Source of the DNA: JAOPZW01 sp963788935
Lineage (GTDB): Bacteria; Actinomycetota; Thermoleophilia; Solirubrobacterales; Solirubrobacteraceae
Direction of reading: 5' to 3'
Assembly: GCA_963788935.1 (NCBI GenBank)
Contig: CAWBIM010000008.1
Location: forward strand, 1-64,000
Length of the DNA stretch: 64,000 nt
A program made the translations under genes and the position numbers. Positions within the stretch are counted from its first letter, which is position 1, and each line of letters begins with the position of its first letter. Shown here piece by piece: positions 52,258 to 62,006 of the stretch. The notes beneath the pieces were generated by a model, which was not told the origin of the DNA, searched no databases, and worked only from the letters and a program-made list of their open reading frames with translations.

Positions 52258-53400
52258 ATGAGCAGCCCCAACGGCAACGGAAACGGCCACAAGAACGGCA
52301 ACGGGACGCCCAACTGGCCCGTGAGCCTGCACGCGTCCGGCCGCAGCAACGGCCTCAGCCCGCGTCCGCCGGAGAAGGGCAAGACCGTCCTCATCACGGG
52401 CGGCGCCGGCTACGTCGGCTGCGTCCTGACCGAGCGCCTGCTCGACCGCGGCTACAACGTCCGCATCCTCGACCGCCTCTACTGGGGCTACGGGCCGCTC
52501 GCGCAGTTCGCCGACCGCGTCGAGGTCATCTGCGCCGACGTGCGCGACATCCCGGCCACGGCGCTCGACGGCATCGACGGGGTCATCCACCTCGCCGGCC
52601 TCTCGAACGACCCGACGGCCGAGTACGACCCCGACGCCAACTGGCAGATGAACGCCGTCGCCACCCAGGCGCTCGGCGAGGCCTGCGTCGACCGCGGCAT
52701 CGAGCGCGTGGTCTTCGCGTCCTCGTGCTCGCTGTACGACGGCCTGCCCGCCGGCATGCACGACGAGACGGCCGACATCCGCCCGCGCGGCGCGTACGCG
52801 ACCTCCAAGCGCTTCGGCGAGGAGGCGCTCCTCGCGCTCATCCCGCAGGGCCTCTGCCCGGTCATCCACCGCAACGGCACGGTCTACGGCTACAGCCCGC
52901 GGATGCGCTACGACCTCGTCGTCAACACGTTCGTCAAGGACGCCCTGCTCCAGGAGCGCCTGTCGCTGCACGGCGGCGGCTGGATGTGGCGCCCGCTGGT
53001 CGACGTCCGCGACATGGCCGAGGCGATGATCTGCTCCCTCGAGGCGCCCGCGGACCTCGTCCGCGGCGAGGTCTTCAACGTCCTCCACTCGAACTACCAG
53101 ATCCGCGAGCTCGCGATGCTCGTGGCCGGCTCGGTGCAGCTCCTCGGGCGCAACGTGACGCTCCGCGAGGAGCCCGCCCCGCGCCTGAACCGCGACTACG
53201 AGTGCTCGAACGCGAAGCTCAGCGCCACGCTCGGCTTCACGCCGCGCCGCTCGGTCGTCGAGGCCGTGACCGACATGCTCGAGCGCATCGACATCACGGA
53301 CAAGGTCGCCCTCACCGACCCGCGCTACTACAACATCCGCTGGCTCGAGCTGATGCACGAGATCGAGCCGCGCATCGAGCAGTTCGGCGCGGTCCTCTAG
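52258..53400 (+). CDS. NAD-dependent sugar-nucleotide epimerase/dehydratase
   Basis: The 380-residue protein has an unusual Asn/Gly/Lys-rich start (about 40 residues) and then the extended SDR fold: TVLITGGAGYVGCVLTERLL (Rossmann loop, residues about 48-54), VIHLAGLSNDP, FASSCSLY and the catalytic Tyr-Lys in GAYATSKRFGEEAL. It likely converts a UDP- or dTDP-sugar for the polysaccharide. ATG 52258 follows the promoter copy at 52171. Ends before a double hairpin region that meets the sulfatase gene. Confidence 0.88.
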   Translation: MSSPNGNGNGHKNGNGTPNWPVSLHASGRSNGLSPRPPEKGKTVLITGGAGYVGCVLTERLLDRGYNVRILDRLYWGYGPLAQFADRVEVICADVRDIPATALDGIDGVIHLAGLSNDPTAEYDPDANWQMNAVATQALGEACVDRGIERVVFASSCSLYDGLPAGMHDETADIRPRGAYATSKRFGEEALLALIPQGLCPVIHRNGTVYGYSPRMRYDLVVNTFVKDALLQERLSLHGGGWMWRPLVDVRDMAEAMICSLEAPADLVRGEVFNVLHSNYQIRELAMLVAGSVQLLGRNVTLREEPAPRLNRDYECSNAKLSATLGFTPRRSVVEAVTDMLERIDITDKVALTDPRYYNIRWLELMHEIEPRIEQFGAVL

Positions 53401-53412
53401 CACCGCCCTTCG

Positions 53413-53441
53413 GGGAGGGGGCACCCCACCCGCCCCCTCCC
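53413..53441. terminator. Hairpin after epimerase gene
   Basis: GGGAGGGGGC (53413-53422) pairs with GCCCCCTCCC (53432-53441) over a 9-base loop. No T-run follows, but the 10-bp GC stem just 12 bases after the epimerase stop suggests transcription termination. Confidence 0.6.
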
Positions 53442-53456
53442 GAGAGCCGCCACATG

Positions 53457-53488
53457 CCTCCCGCGCTGCGTGCGTGCATCGCGGGAGG
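53457..53488. terminator. Hairpin after sulfatase gene
   Basis: CCTCCCGCG (53457-53465) pairs with CGCGGGAGG (53480-53488) with a 14-base loop. It lies 11 bases past the sulfatase stop on the minus strand and next to the epimerase hairpin. Probably separates the two convergent transcripts. Confidence 0.55.
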
Positions 53489-53499
53489 CGGCGGCGGTC

Positions 53500-55823
53500 T
53501 CAGTCGCGCGCCATCGCCGCGGCCATGTGGGACTCGAGGTCGAGGTAGGCGTCGTCGCCCACGTCGATCACGACCTTGATGATGTCCCCACCGTCGAACG
53601 GGAACCTGGACGTGTACTCGGCGCTGACGGCGTCGCCGCCGTCGTAGCCCACGCAGAGCCCCTCGCCGCAGAGGCTGAAGCGCGAGGCGATGCCCCTGAT
53701 CTGCGTCTCCGCGACGACCTCGTCGTCGACGTACAGGCGGACCGGCCCGTGCGCCTCGTGGTGCTCGCCCATGCCCTCCTTCGTGAACTCGATCCCGACG
53801 ATGTGCCGTCCGGACGACGGCGCGTCGGCGGCGATCTTCTGCTCCGGCGGGATCCCGAGGAAGTTGTAGACGTAGGTCAGCTTCCCCTCGATCACGAACA
53901 GCGAGAAGCCGCCGAAGCGCGAGCCCTGGGCGACGATCACCCCCTGGGCGTCGGGCGTGAAGTCGACCTCGGCGAGGATCCGGTGCGAGACGTTGATCGT
54001 GTTCGCGGCGGAGGCCTCCGGGACCTCGCTGGTGCCGGGGTAGTAGGTGTACTGCCCGCTCTCCGGCACGGCGATGGTGTACTCGAGCTCCCGGAACTCG
54101 AAGATCGACAGGTCGATCAGCGGCAGGACGTCGTACTTCTTGGCCTCCTCCAGCCAGAGCGCCTTGAGCTCCTCGAGCTTGTCGGGATGCTGTTCGGCGA
54201 CGTCGTGCGCCTCCGAGCGGTCCTCGTCGGTGTGGAAGAGCTGCCAGCGGTCCTCGTCGAACTTGCCCAGGCCGATCGGGACCGGCCCGTGCTCGGTGAC
54301 CGCCTTCCAGCCCTTGTGCCAGATCCCGCGCGTGCCCAGCATCTCGTAGTACTGGGTCTCCTTCCGGGTCGGCGCGGCGCCCTCGTCGAACGAGTAGCGC
54401 ATCGACACGCCCGGCAGCGGCGTCTGCTCGTGGCCGTCGACGACGGCGGGCATCTCGACCCCGCAGCAGTCGAGGATCGTCGGGACGATGTCGGTGCAGT
54501 GGTGGTACTGCGAGCGGACCTCACCGCGCGCCTTCATCCCCGCCGGCCAGTGGATCACGAGCGGGTCGGCGACGCCGCCCTGGTAGCTGTAGCGCTTGAA
54601 CATCCGGTAGGGCGTCGAGAACGCGACGGCCCAGCCGGTGGGGTAGTGGTTGTAGCAATCCGGCCCGCCGAGCTGGTCGAGGTACGGCAGGTTGTCCTCG
54701 ATCGTGTCCGGCCAGGCGTTGAAGAACTTGTTCTCGTTGACCGACCCGTTCGGCGAGCCCTCCCCCGAGGCGCCGTTGTCGGCGGCGTAGAGGATCAGCG
54801 TGTTGTCGAGCTGGCCGGACTCCTCGAGGTACTCGACGATCCGCCCGACCTGGTGGTCGGTGTACTCGCTGAAGCCGGCGTAGACCTCGGCCATCCGCGC
54901 TGAACAGCGCCTTCTCCTCGTCGGACAGCTCGTCCCACGGGCGCATCGCGTCGCCCGGGCTGTACGTCCCCTCGGCCATCGGGATTGATCGGCGTCAGGT
55001 CGGTGCCCTCGGGCAGGATCCCGCGCTCGATCATCCGCGGCAGGACCCACTCGCGATAGGCCTCGTAGCCGTCGTCGAACTTGCCCTTGTACTTGTCGAT
55101 GAACTCCTGCGGCGCGTGGTGCGGGGCGTGGTTGGCGCCCGGGCAGAACCACAGGTACCACGGCTTGTCGGGCTCGCCCTGCTTGGAGTCGCGGATGAAC
55201 TCGAGCGCCTTGTCGGCGAGGTCCTTGGAGAGGTGGTAGCCCTCGTCGGGCGAGTAGGGCTGGCTGATGTAGTGGTTGTCCTCCGCGAGGTCGGGAAACC
55301 ACTGGTTCGTCTCGCCGCCGATGAACCCGTAGAAGCGGTCGTAGCCCTGCCCCAGGGGCCAGTCCTTCTTGGACGAGCCCATCGTCCACGCGTCGACCGG
55401 GATGTTGTGGTTCTTGCCGACCCAGAACGTGCTCCAGCCGGCGTCGCGCAGGACGGTCGCCATCGACGCGTTCTCGCGCGGGATGTGGGAGTTGTAGCCG
55501 GGGAAGCCGGTCGAGGTCTCGGAGATCGACGCGAAGCCGTTCTGGTGGTGGTTGCGGCCGGTCAAGAACACCGACCGCGTCGGCGAGCACAGGGCCGTCG
55601 TGTGCCACTGGCTGTAGGTCAGGCCGTTCGCGGCCAGCCGGTCCATCGTCGGCATCTCGATCCGCCCGCCGTACGGCGACCAGGCCGCGCAGCCGGTGTC
55701 GTCGTAGAGCACGACGAGGACGTTCGGCGCGCCCGCCGGCGCGCGGTCCGGGAGGAACGCGTCCCAGTCCGGCGTCGAGTCGCGGACGTCGAGCTTGATC
55801 ACGCCGTTGAACGGCTTCGGCAT
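53500..55823 (-). CDS. Arylsulfatase, two frameshifts
   Basis: The restored protein is about 774 residues. The formylglycine-forming motif CSPTR starts at Cys79. Metal and substrate residues lie in LVVLYDDTG, FLTGRNHHQNG, FWVGKNHN and LYAADNGASGEGSPNG. A C-terminal region of about 170 residues follows the catalytic domain. Frame changes near 54981 and 54895 need one-base corrections. No clear signal peptide. It hydrolyses sulfate esters; sitting in a polysaccharide cluster it may act on sulfated glycan or help scavenge sulfate. Convergent with the epimerase gene. Confidence 0.85.
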
Positions 55824-55902
55824 CGGGCACCTCTCGGGATCGGGTCGCGCGATCCTCCACGCGGCCCGGGCGATGGCGCCTCACCCGCGTCGGGTGATCT
55901 GC

Positions 55903-56865
55903 CTAGATATCGCGGCGCGGCGCGACGGCCACGGCGGGCGGGGCCCCGAAGGGCGGCGGGCGCAGGCCCGCGAGCGTCTGGAGCGACAGCTTCGCCGACT
56001 GCCGCCGCAGGGCGCCGTCGCCGTTGACCTCGGAGGGCCGGTCGGGCGCCACGGCGCGCAGCCCGTAGCGCAGGCCGAGCGCCGCGAGGTAGGCGGTGCG
56101 CGTGCCGGCGGCGAAGTGCTTCTCGGCGAACAGGCGCCGCGCGAACGCGTACTGGGCGTCCATCCGCGGGTTCGTCCCGCGCTTGCCGGCGTGGTGGAGG
56201 ATCGTCATCGACGGCAGGTGCACGACCCGGTAGCCCGCTTCCTTGACCCGGAAGCAGAGGTCGGTCTCCTCCGAGGACATGAAGAAGCGCTCGTCGAGCA
56301 TCCCGGCCGCCTCGAGCGCCTCGCGGCGCAGGAACATGAAGGCGCCCGTCAGCCAGTCGGCGTCGCTCTCGCGCTCGTAGGGCTCGGGCGCCAGCTCGCG
56401 CTCGCCGAGCACGGCGCCGCCGAGGCGCAGGCGCTCGGAGCCGAGCGCCTCGCCGAACGCGCGCAGCGGGCTCGGGAAGCGGCGGATCGTCGGGAACAGG
56501 GTCCCGTCGGGCAGCACCTGCTTCACGCTCGCGAAGCCGACGTCCGGGCGCGCGTCCATCGCCGCGACGAGGTCCGCGAAGGTGCCCTCCCGGACCTCGG
56601 TGTCGGGGTTGAGCAGGAGGACGTAGCGCGCGTCGCAGGTCATCATCGCGCGGTTGTTGGCGTGCGAGAACCCGTGGTTCTCGCAGCGCACCACGCGCGC
56701 GCCCGGGAAGCGCGAGACGACCTCGGCCGTCCCGTCGGTCGAGCCGTTGTCGGCCACGACGACGTCGAGGGCGATCGGGCCGGCCTGGGCGTAGACGGTC
56801 TCGAGGCAGGGCGCGATCCAGTGGGCTTCGTTGGTGGAGACGATGACGATGGCGAGGTCGTGCAT
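55903..56865 (-). CDS. Family 2 glycosyltransferase (rhamnosyltransferase-like)
   Basis: The 320-residue protein has IVIVSTNEAHWIAPCLETVY, VVADNGSTDGTAEVV, a DxD-like LLLNPDTEV, and the late GAFMFLRREALEAAGMLDER plus SEETDLCFRVKEAGYRVVHL typical of rhamnosyltransferase-like GT2 enzymes. It transfers a sugar to the growing lipid-linked repeat unit at the cytoplasmic face. ATG 56865 is 12 bases from the C of the CGTT half of the shared bidirectional promoter. Confidence 0.9.
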   Translation of the reverse strand: MHDLAIVIVSTNEAHWIAPCLETVYAQAGPIALDVVVADNGSTDGTAEVVSRFPGARVVRCENHGFSHANNRAMMTCDARYVLLLNPDTEVREGTFADLVAAMDARPDVGFASVKQVLPDGTLFPTIRRFPSPLRAFGEALGSERLRLGGAVLGERELAPEPYERESDADWLTGAFMFLRREALEAAGMLDERFFMSSEETDLCFRVKEAGYRVVHLPSMTILHHAGKRGTNPRMDAQYAFARRLFAEKHFAAGTRTAYLAALGLRYGLRAVAPDRPSEVNGDGALRRQSAKLSLQTLAGLRPPPFGAPPAVAVAPRRDI

Positions 56866-56869
56866 GCCG

Positions 56870-56898
56870 GAAGAACGGCGCGGACCCCGGCGTTCTTG
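56870..56898. promoter_or_regulatory. Mirrored bidirectional promoter element, copies 4 and 5
   Basis: AAGAACG (56871-56877) and CGTTCTT (56891-56897) form an exact inverted repeat with a 13-base centre. Read on either strand it gives AAGAAC, 14 bases, CGTTCTT. The minus-strand GT2 ATG lies 12 bases from its CGTT, and the plus-strand aminotransferase GTG/ATG lie 10 and 16 bases from theirs. Confidence 0.68.
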
Positions 56899-56900
56899 TC

Positions 56901-58073
56901 GTGCATATGCGCGAGAACTTCCTTCCATTGGCCTCGCCGATCATCGGCGAGGAGGAGATCGCCGAGGTCGTGGACTCGCTGCGCAGCGGGTGGATCACCG
57001 CCGGCCCCAAGGTGAAGCGCTTCGAGCGCGCCCTCGAGGAGCAGCTCGGCGCGGCCCACGTCCGCTGCGTGTCGTCCTGCACGGCCGCGCTGTCGCTGGC
57101 GCTCCGCGTCGCGGCCGTCGGCCCCGGCGACGAGGTGCTCGTCCCCGCGATGACGTTCATCGCGACCGCCAACGCGGTCGAGGAGGTCGGCGCGCGCCCC
57201 GTGCTCGTCGACTCCGAGCCGGGCACGGGCCTCATCGACCTCGACGCCGCCGAGGCCGCGATCACGCCGCGCACCCGCGCGATCATCCCCGTGCACCTCG
57301 CCGGGCGCCCGGTCGACCTCGACCGCCTCGGCGCGCTGCGCGACGCCCACGGCCTGACCGTGATCGAGGACGCCGCGCACGCGATGGGCACGCAGTGGAA
57401 CGGCCGGCCGATCGGCACGCACGGCAACCTCGCGGCCTTCTCCTTCTACGCGACCAAGAACGTCACGACGGCCGAGGGCGGCGCGCTCGCGACCGACAAC
57501 CCCTGCGTCGCGGGCGAGGTCGAGCGGCTGGCCCTCCACGGCCTGAGCCTCGGCGCCTGGCAGCGCTACGGGGAGGCCGGCTTCCGCCACTTCGAGGTCG
57601 CCTCGCCCGGCATCAAGGCGAACATGACCGACCTCGCCGCCTCGATCGGCCTGCACCAGCTGCCGCGGCTCGAGGGGTGGACGGAGCGCCGCGCCGAGCT
57701 CGCCGCGCGCTACGACGAGCTGCTCGCGGGCCTCCCGCTGCAGACCCCGGCGCCGGTCGACCCGCGCGCACGGCACTCGTGGCACCTGTACTCCGTGCTC
57801 GTCGAGGACGACGCCGGGCTTCCGCGCGACGCCGTGCTCGACGGCCTGCTCAGCCGGCGCATCGGCACGGGCGTGCACTACCGCGGCGTCCACCTGCACC
57901 CGTACTACGCGCAGACCTACGGCCTCGAGCGCTCGGCGCTCCCGGTCGCGACCGACATCTCCGACCGCACCCTGAGCCTCCCGCTCAGCCCGAACATGAC
58001 CGACGCCGACCAGGACGACGTGGTCGAGGCGCTCAGCAGCGTCCTCACGAGCGGTCCCGCGCTCGTGTCGTGA
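56901..58073 (+). CDS. DegT/DnrJ/EryC1 aminotransferase (PLP, sugar aminotransferase)
   Basis: The 390-residue protein has the family features SLRSGWITAGPKVKRFE, PLP lysine near residue 186 in FSFYATKNVTTAEGG, VIEDAAHAMGTQWNGRPIG and the C-terminal YRGVHLHPYY. It transfers an amino group to a keto-sugar nucleotide to make an amino sugar. GTG 56901 or ATG 56907 could be the start. Its stop overlaps the flippase start (GTGA, 58070-58073), and the genes from here to 63119 run as one likely operon. Confidence 0.92.
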   Translation: MHMRENFLPLASPIIGEEEIAEVVDSLRSGWITAGPKVKRFERALEEQLGAAHVRCVSSCTAALSLALRVAAVGPGDEVLVPAMTFIATANAVEEVGARPVLVDSEPGTGLIDLDAAEAAITPRTRAIIPVHLAGRPVDLDRLGALRDAHGLTVIEDAAHAMGTQWNGRPIGTHGNLAAFSFYATKNVTTAEGGALATDNPCVAGEVERLALHGLSLGAWQRYGEAGFRHFEVASPGIKANMTDLAASIGLHQLPRLEGWTERRAELAARYDELLAGLPLQTPAPVDPRARHSWHLYSVLVEDDAGLPRDAVLDGLLSRRIGTGVHYRGVHLHPYYAQTYGLERSALPVATDISDRTLSLPLSPNMTDADQDDVVEALSSVLTSGPALVS

Positions 58074-59623
58074 GCGGGCCGCAGACCACCGACGGGCACG
58101 GCGCGCCGATCGACGCCGGCCTCGCCGAGGCGACGGTCCAGGGCGTCCGCTGGACGTCGCTCGTCCGCCTCGGGGCGGAGATCCTCGCGCTCGCGTCGAT
58201 GGTCGTCCTGACCCACCTCGTCCCGCCGGCGGAGTTCGGCGCGGTCGCGGTCGTGATGATCGTCAACGAGATCGCCAACGGCCTGGCCGGGACCGGCTAC
58301 GGCGCGCCGCTCGTCCAGCGCGAGCACATCACGCGCCGCCACGTCGAGGCCGTGGCCGCGGTGAGCATCGTGACGAGCGCCGCGCTGGGCCTCCTGACCG
58401 TCCTCGTCGCGCTCGCCCTGCCCGGGTCGCTGTTCGGCGCGCGCGTGCCGGAGCTGCTGCCGCTCGTCGCGCCGATGTTCCTCATCTCCGGGCTGACCAT
58501 CGTGCCCCGGGCGCTGCTCGAGCGCGAGCTCGCGTTCGGGCGCCTGAGCGCGAACGACATGACGACCACGATCGTCTCGACCGTCGTGTCCGTGGGCCTC
58601 GCGATCGCCGGGCTCGACGCCGAGGCGCTGCTGCTCGGCCTGCTCGCCGGCGGCATCACGAGCCTCGCGATGTACCAGCGCGCGGCGCCGACGCCGTGGC
58701 CGCGCTGGCACCGCCGCGAGCTCGGCGAGATGGTCCGCTTCGGCCTGCCGACCGCGATCTCCGGCCTCGCCTACACCGGCACGCGCAACGTCGACTACGC
58801 GATCGTCAGCGCCGCCTTCGGGCCGGTGCGCACGGGCTACTACTACCGCGCGTACCTGCTCGGGGTCGACTACCAGAACAAGTTCAGCCGCATCCTCGTG
58901 CAGATCCTGTTCCCGCTCTTCTCGCGGGCGGGGTCGATCGAGTCGATGAAGGCGCTCCGCGCGCGCGTGATCCGGGCGAACGCGGCCGTCGTGTTCCCGG
59001 TGCTCGGCGTGTTCATCCTCACGGCGCCGGTCGTCGTGCCGTTCCTGCTCGGCTCGCGCTGGGAGCCCGCCGTGGTCCCGGCGCAGGTGCTCGCCGTGGG
59101 CGGCCTGGCGGCGTGCCTGAACGTCGGCGCCGAGGGCATGGCCGTGGCCGCCGGCGGACCGAAGCGCGTGATGTGGTTCACGCTCGTGCAGCTCGCCGCC
59201 TACCTCGTGATGCTCACGGTGGCGACGCGGTGGGGCCTGGTCGCCGTGTGCGTCGCGGTCGGCATCTTCCGCTGGGGCGTGCTGGCCTCGTCCTACCGGC
59301 TGCTGCTCGGCCACCTCGGCGTCCCCACCCGCCAGCTCGTCGTCGACGCGGGCCCCGCCATGTCCGGCCTCGCGGCGCTGCTCGGCCTCGGCTTCGCCGT
59401 GCTCGAAGCGGCCGGCGCGATCGGCGTCGCCGACGCGCCGGCGGCCGTGCTGGCCGGTTTCGCGGGCCTCGTCGCGTACGCCGTGGTCCTGCGCCTCTGC
59501 TTCCCCAAGCTCTGGCACGACCTCGTCCGGATCGCGGCCCGCGTCGCGCTCCCGGCCCGCCCGGTCGCCGTGCGCCTGCCGCGCCGCAACCGCAAGCCCG
59601 AGCAGGCCCCGGCCGTTCCCTGA
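58070..59623 (+). CDS. Wzx-like oligosaccharide flippase (MOP superfamily)
   Basis: The 517-residue protein has 12-14 helices and the polysaccharide-transporter pattern: VRWTSLVRLGAEILALASMV, VPPAEFGAVAVVMIVNEIAN, GLPTAISGLAYTGTRNVDYA, FPLFSRAGSI. It should move lipid-linked repeat units across the membrane. GTG overlaps the aminotransferase stop. There is no polymerase (Wzy) in the window, so it may be beyond the right edge. Confidence 0.88.
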   Translation: MSGPQTTDGHGAPIDAGLAEATVQGVRWTSLVRLGAEILALASMVVLTHLVPPAEFGAVAVVMIVNEIANGLAGTGYGAPLVQREHITRRHVEAVAAVSIVTSAALGLLTVLVALALPGSLFGARVPELLPLVAPMFLISGLTIVPRALLERELAFGRLSANDMTTTIVSTVVSVGLAIAGLDAEALLLGLLAGGITSLAMYQRAAPTPWPRWHRRELGEMVRFGLPTAISGLAYTGTRNVDYAIVSAAFGPVRTGYYYRAYLLGVDYQNKFSRILVQILFPLFSRAGSIESMKALRARVIRANAAVVFPVLGVFILTAPVVVPFLLGSRWEPAVVPAQVLAVGGLAACLNVGAEGMAVAAGGPKRVMWFTLVQLAAYLVMLTVATRWGLVAVCVAVGIFRWGVLASSYRLLLGHLGVPTRQLVVDAGPAMSGLAALLGLGFAVLEAAGAIGVADAPAAVLAGFAGLVAYAVVLRLCFPKLWHDLVRIAARVALPARPVAVRLPRRNRKPEQAPAVP

Positions 59624-59626
59624 ACG

Positions 59627-60661
59627 ATGGCCCTCTCGGCCCCTCTCCCCACGCGCGGACGCCGCGCGATGGCCGCCGCCGCCCTCGAGCGCAGCGGCCT
59701 CGGCGCGCTGCTCCGCCTCGCGCCCGCCTGGCGCGGCCTCGTGGTGCTCAACTACCACCGGATCGGGACGCCGGGCGACTCGCCGCTGGACCGCGACCTG
59801 TGGAACGCGAGCGTCGAGGACTTCGACGCCCAGGTCGCCTTCCTCGCGCGCAACTTCGACGTCGTCGGGCCGGAGGACACGGGCCCGCGCGCCGCCGGCC
59901 GCCGGGTCCTCATCACCTTCGACGACGGCTACCGCGACAACCACGCCGCGGCCCTGCCGATCCTCCGGGCCCACGGCGCGACGGCCACGTTCTTCCTCGC
60001 CACCGGGTTCCTCGACCGCTCACGGCTTGCGTGGTGGGACGAGGTCGCCTGGATGGTGCGCACGAGCGCCCGGGAGCGCATCTGCGTCGACGGGGTCGCG
60101 GTCGCCCTCGACCCGCCCGACCGCGCCGCGGCCGTGGCCACCCTCCTGGACCGCGCGAAGACGCTGCCCGGCAGCGGCCTCGACGGCTTCCTCGACCGCG
60201 TCGCGCTGGCGACCGGCACGGGCCGCGCCCCGGCCGCCGCGGCCGACGGGCAGTGGATGACGTGGCCCATGGCGCGCGAGCTGCTCGCCGCCGGGATGAC
60301 CGTCGGCGGGCACACCGTCAGCCATCCGATCCTGGCGAACCTCGACGCCGAGGCCCAGCGGGCGGAGATCATGGGCTGCCGCGCGCGCCTGCACGCCGAG
60401 CTCGGGATCCCGATGCGCTGGTTCAGCTACCCCAACGGAGACCGCGGCTCGTTCGACGCGCGCACGCGCGCGCTGCTCGCCGAGGCCGGGGTCGAGCGCG
60501 CCTTCAGCTTCGACGGCGGCTTCGTCCGCCGCGGCGCGCCGTGGGACCCCTACGACGTGCCGCGGATCGCGGTCGGCCCGCGGACCGCCGGCCCGGCGTT
60601 CGCCGCGACCGTGACGCTCCCGCAGGTGTTCATCCGCCCGCTGGCCGGGAGCCGGGGATGA
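59627..60661 (+). CDS. Polysaccharide deacetylase (NodB homology)
   Basis: The 344-residue protein has the NodB metal-binding motif LITFDDGYRDNHAAALPIL, metal histidines in GGHTVSHPILANLD and the later RWFSYPNGDRGSFD. It removes N-acetyl or O-acetyl groups from glycans using a divalent metal. No clear signal peptide, so it may act in the cytoplasm or be exported by another route. It starts 3 bases after the flippase stop and overlaps the next gene (ATGA). Confidence 0.9.
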   Translation: MALSAPLPTRGRRAMAAAALERSGLGALLRLAPAWRGLVVLNYHRIGTPGDSPLDRDLWNASVEDFDAQVAFLARNFDVVGPEDTGPRAAGRRVLITFDDGYRDNHAAALPILRAHGATATFFLATGFLDRSRLAWWDEVAWMVRTSARERICVDGVAVALDPPDRAAAVATLLDRAKTLPGSGLDGFLDRVALATGTGRAPAAAADGQWMTWPMARELLAAGMTVGGHTVSHPILANLDAEAQRAEIMGCRARLHAELGIPMRWFSYPNGDRGSFDARTRALLAEAGVERAFSFDGGFVRRGAPWDPYDVPRIAVGPRTAGPAFAATVTLPQVFIRPLAGSRG

Positions 60662-62001
60662 CCGCCCGCCGCGTCCGCGCCGCGCTCGGCGCCGTCGCCG
60701 CCGCGGCCGCGCTCGGCGGCTGCGTCGGGCAGGAGGCGACGTTCGAGCCCGTGACCGGGACGACGGCCCAGGCCCCGAAGGGTCCGGTGCGCCTCTACGT
60801 CGACAAGGACTCCGTCGGCGGCCCGTGCGACGACCAGCGCCCGGCGACCGCCGCCGCCAGCGCCGCCACCCCGTGGTGCAGCCTCGACCGCGCGGCGGAC
60901 GCGGCGCCGTCGGGCGCGACCGTCCTCGTGCGCCGCGGCACCTACCCGCGCCTGTCGATCCAGGGCGAGCGCCGCTCGCGCTTCGTGACGATCCGCTCGG
61001 CCCCGGGCGAGACCGCGACGCTCACCGGCTTCACCGCGACGAACTCGAGCTACTGGCGCTTCCAGGGGCTGCGCTTCGCGGGCCAGAGCAACCTGATCTT
61101 CATGGGCAACGACCACATCGACATGATCGGCAACGACCTCACGGTGTCGACCCAGGTCCGCCCGAGCACCGACATCCGCTTCATCGACAACAAGGTCCAC
61201 GACCTCCCCGGCCCGCCCGGCAAGCCGACCGACGGTGTCGGCATCTGGGTCGTGACCGGCGAGCAGGGCCCGATCCGCAACGTGCTGATCCGCGGCAACA
61301 CCTTCTCGCGGCTGCCCAACGACGCGGTGTTCACCGACGCCGACCGCGTCACGGTCGAGAACAACACGTTCGACCACATCCACAGCCCGGACAACAGCTG
61401 GGCCCACGCCGACGTCTTCCAGGGGATGGGCGCGAACTTCGTGACCATCCGCGGCAACTTCGCCCACGACAACGACTCGGGGATCCTCGAGACGATCGCG
61501 GCGGTCCGCGGCTGGGTGATCGAGAACAACGTCTTCCTGCGCTCGGAGTCCTGGCCGCTGCAGCTCGACAACGAGCTGCACGACCTCAAGCTCGTCAACA
61601 ACACGTTCTGGGGCGGCGGGCCGGTCCTGCTGCGCTGGAACGACGAGCACCCGCGCAACCCGAGCCGCTTCATCGTCGTGAACAACATCTTCAACCGGCT
61701 CGACTTCGACCTGCGCCTGAACCTGCTCGAGGGCTGGAACATCGTCGCCGACAACTTCCTGCACAACCGGTACGGCCGCGGGACGCGCGTGAACGTGAGC
61801 CCGAAGTTCGTCGACCCGCGCCGCGACGACTACCGCCTCGCGTCGGGCAGCGCGGGGATCGACGCGGGCACGAGCTCGTTCGGCGTGCCGCGCCGCGACC
61901 GCGCCGGCCACCGCCGCCGCGACGCCGGCGCGGTGCCCAACCGCGGCAGCGGCGCGCAGCGCTTCGTCGACATGGGCGCCTACGAGTGGACGGGGCGTTG
62001 A
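60658..62001 (+). CDS. Right-handed beta-helix lipoprotein
   Basis: The 447-residue protein has a lipobox (AAALGGC near residue 22), then GPVRLYVDKDSVGGPCDD, PSGATVLVRRGTYPRLSIQG and repeated helix rungs (VLIRGNTFSRLPNDAVFTD, VTVENNTFDHIHS, FVTIRGNFAHDN, WVIENNVFLRSES). This is the parallel beta-helix fold of polysaccharide lyases, epimerases and hydrolases, so it probably processes or binds the surface polysaccharide outside the cell. ATG overlaps the deacetylase stop (ATGA). The catalytic residues are not clear. Confidence 0.88.
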   Translation: MTARRVRAALGAVAAAAALGGCVGQEATFEPVTGTTAQAPKGPVRLYVDKDSVGGPCDDQRPATAAASAATPWCSLDRAADAAPSGATVLVRRGTYPRLSIQGERRSRFVTIRSAPGETATLTGFTATNSSYWRFQGLRFAGQSNLIFMGNDHIDMIGNDLTVSTQVRPSTDIRFIDNKVHDLPGPPGKPTDGVGIWVVTGEQGPIRNVLIRGNTFSRLPNDAVFTDADRVTVENNTFDHIHSPDNSWAHADVFQGMGANFVTIRGNFAHDNDSGILETIAAVRGWVIENNVFLRSESWPLQLDNELHDLKLVNNTFWGGGPVLLRWNDEHPRNPSRFIVVNNIFNRLDFDLRLNLLEGWNIVADNFLHNRYGRGTRVNVSPKFVDPRRDDYRLASGSAGIDAGTSSFGVPRRDRAGHRRRDAGAVPNRGSGAQRFVDMGAYEWTGR

Positions 62002-62006
62002 GCGCG

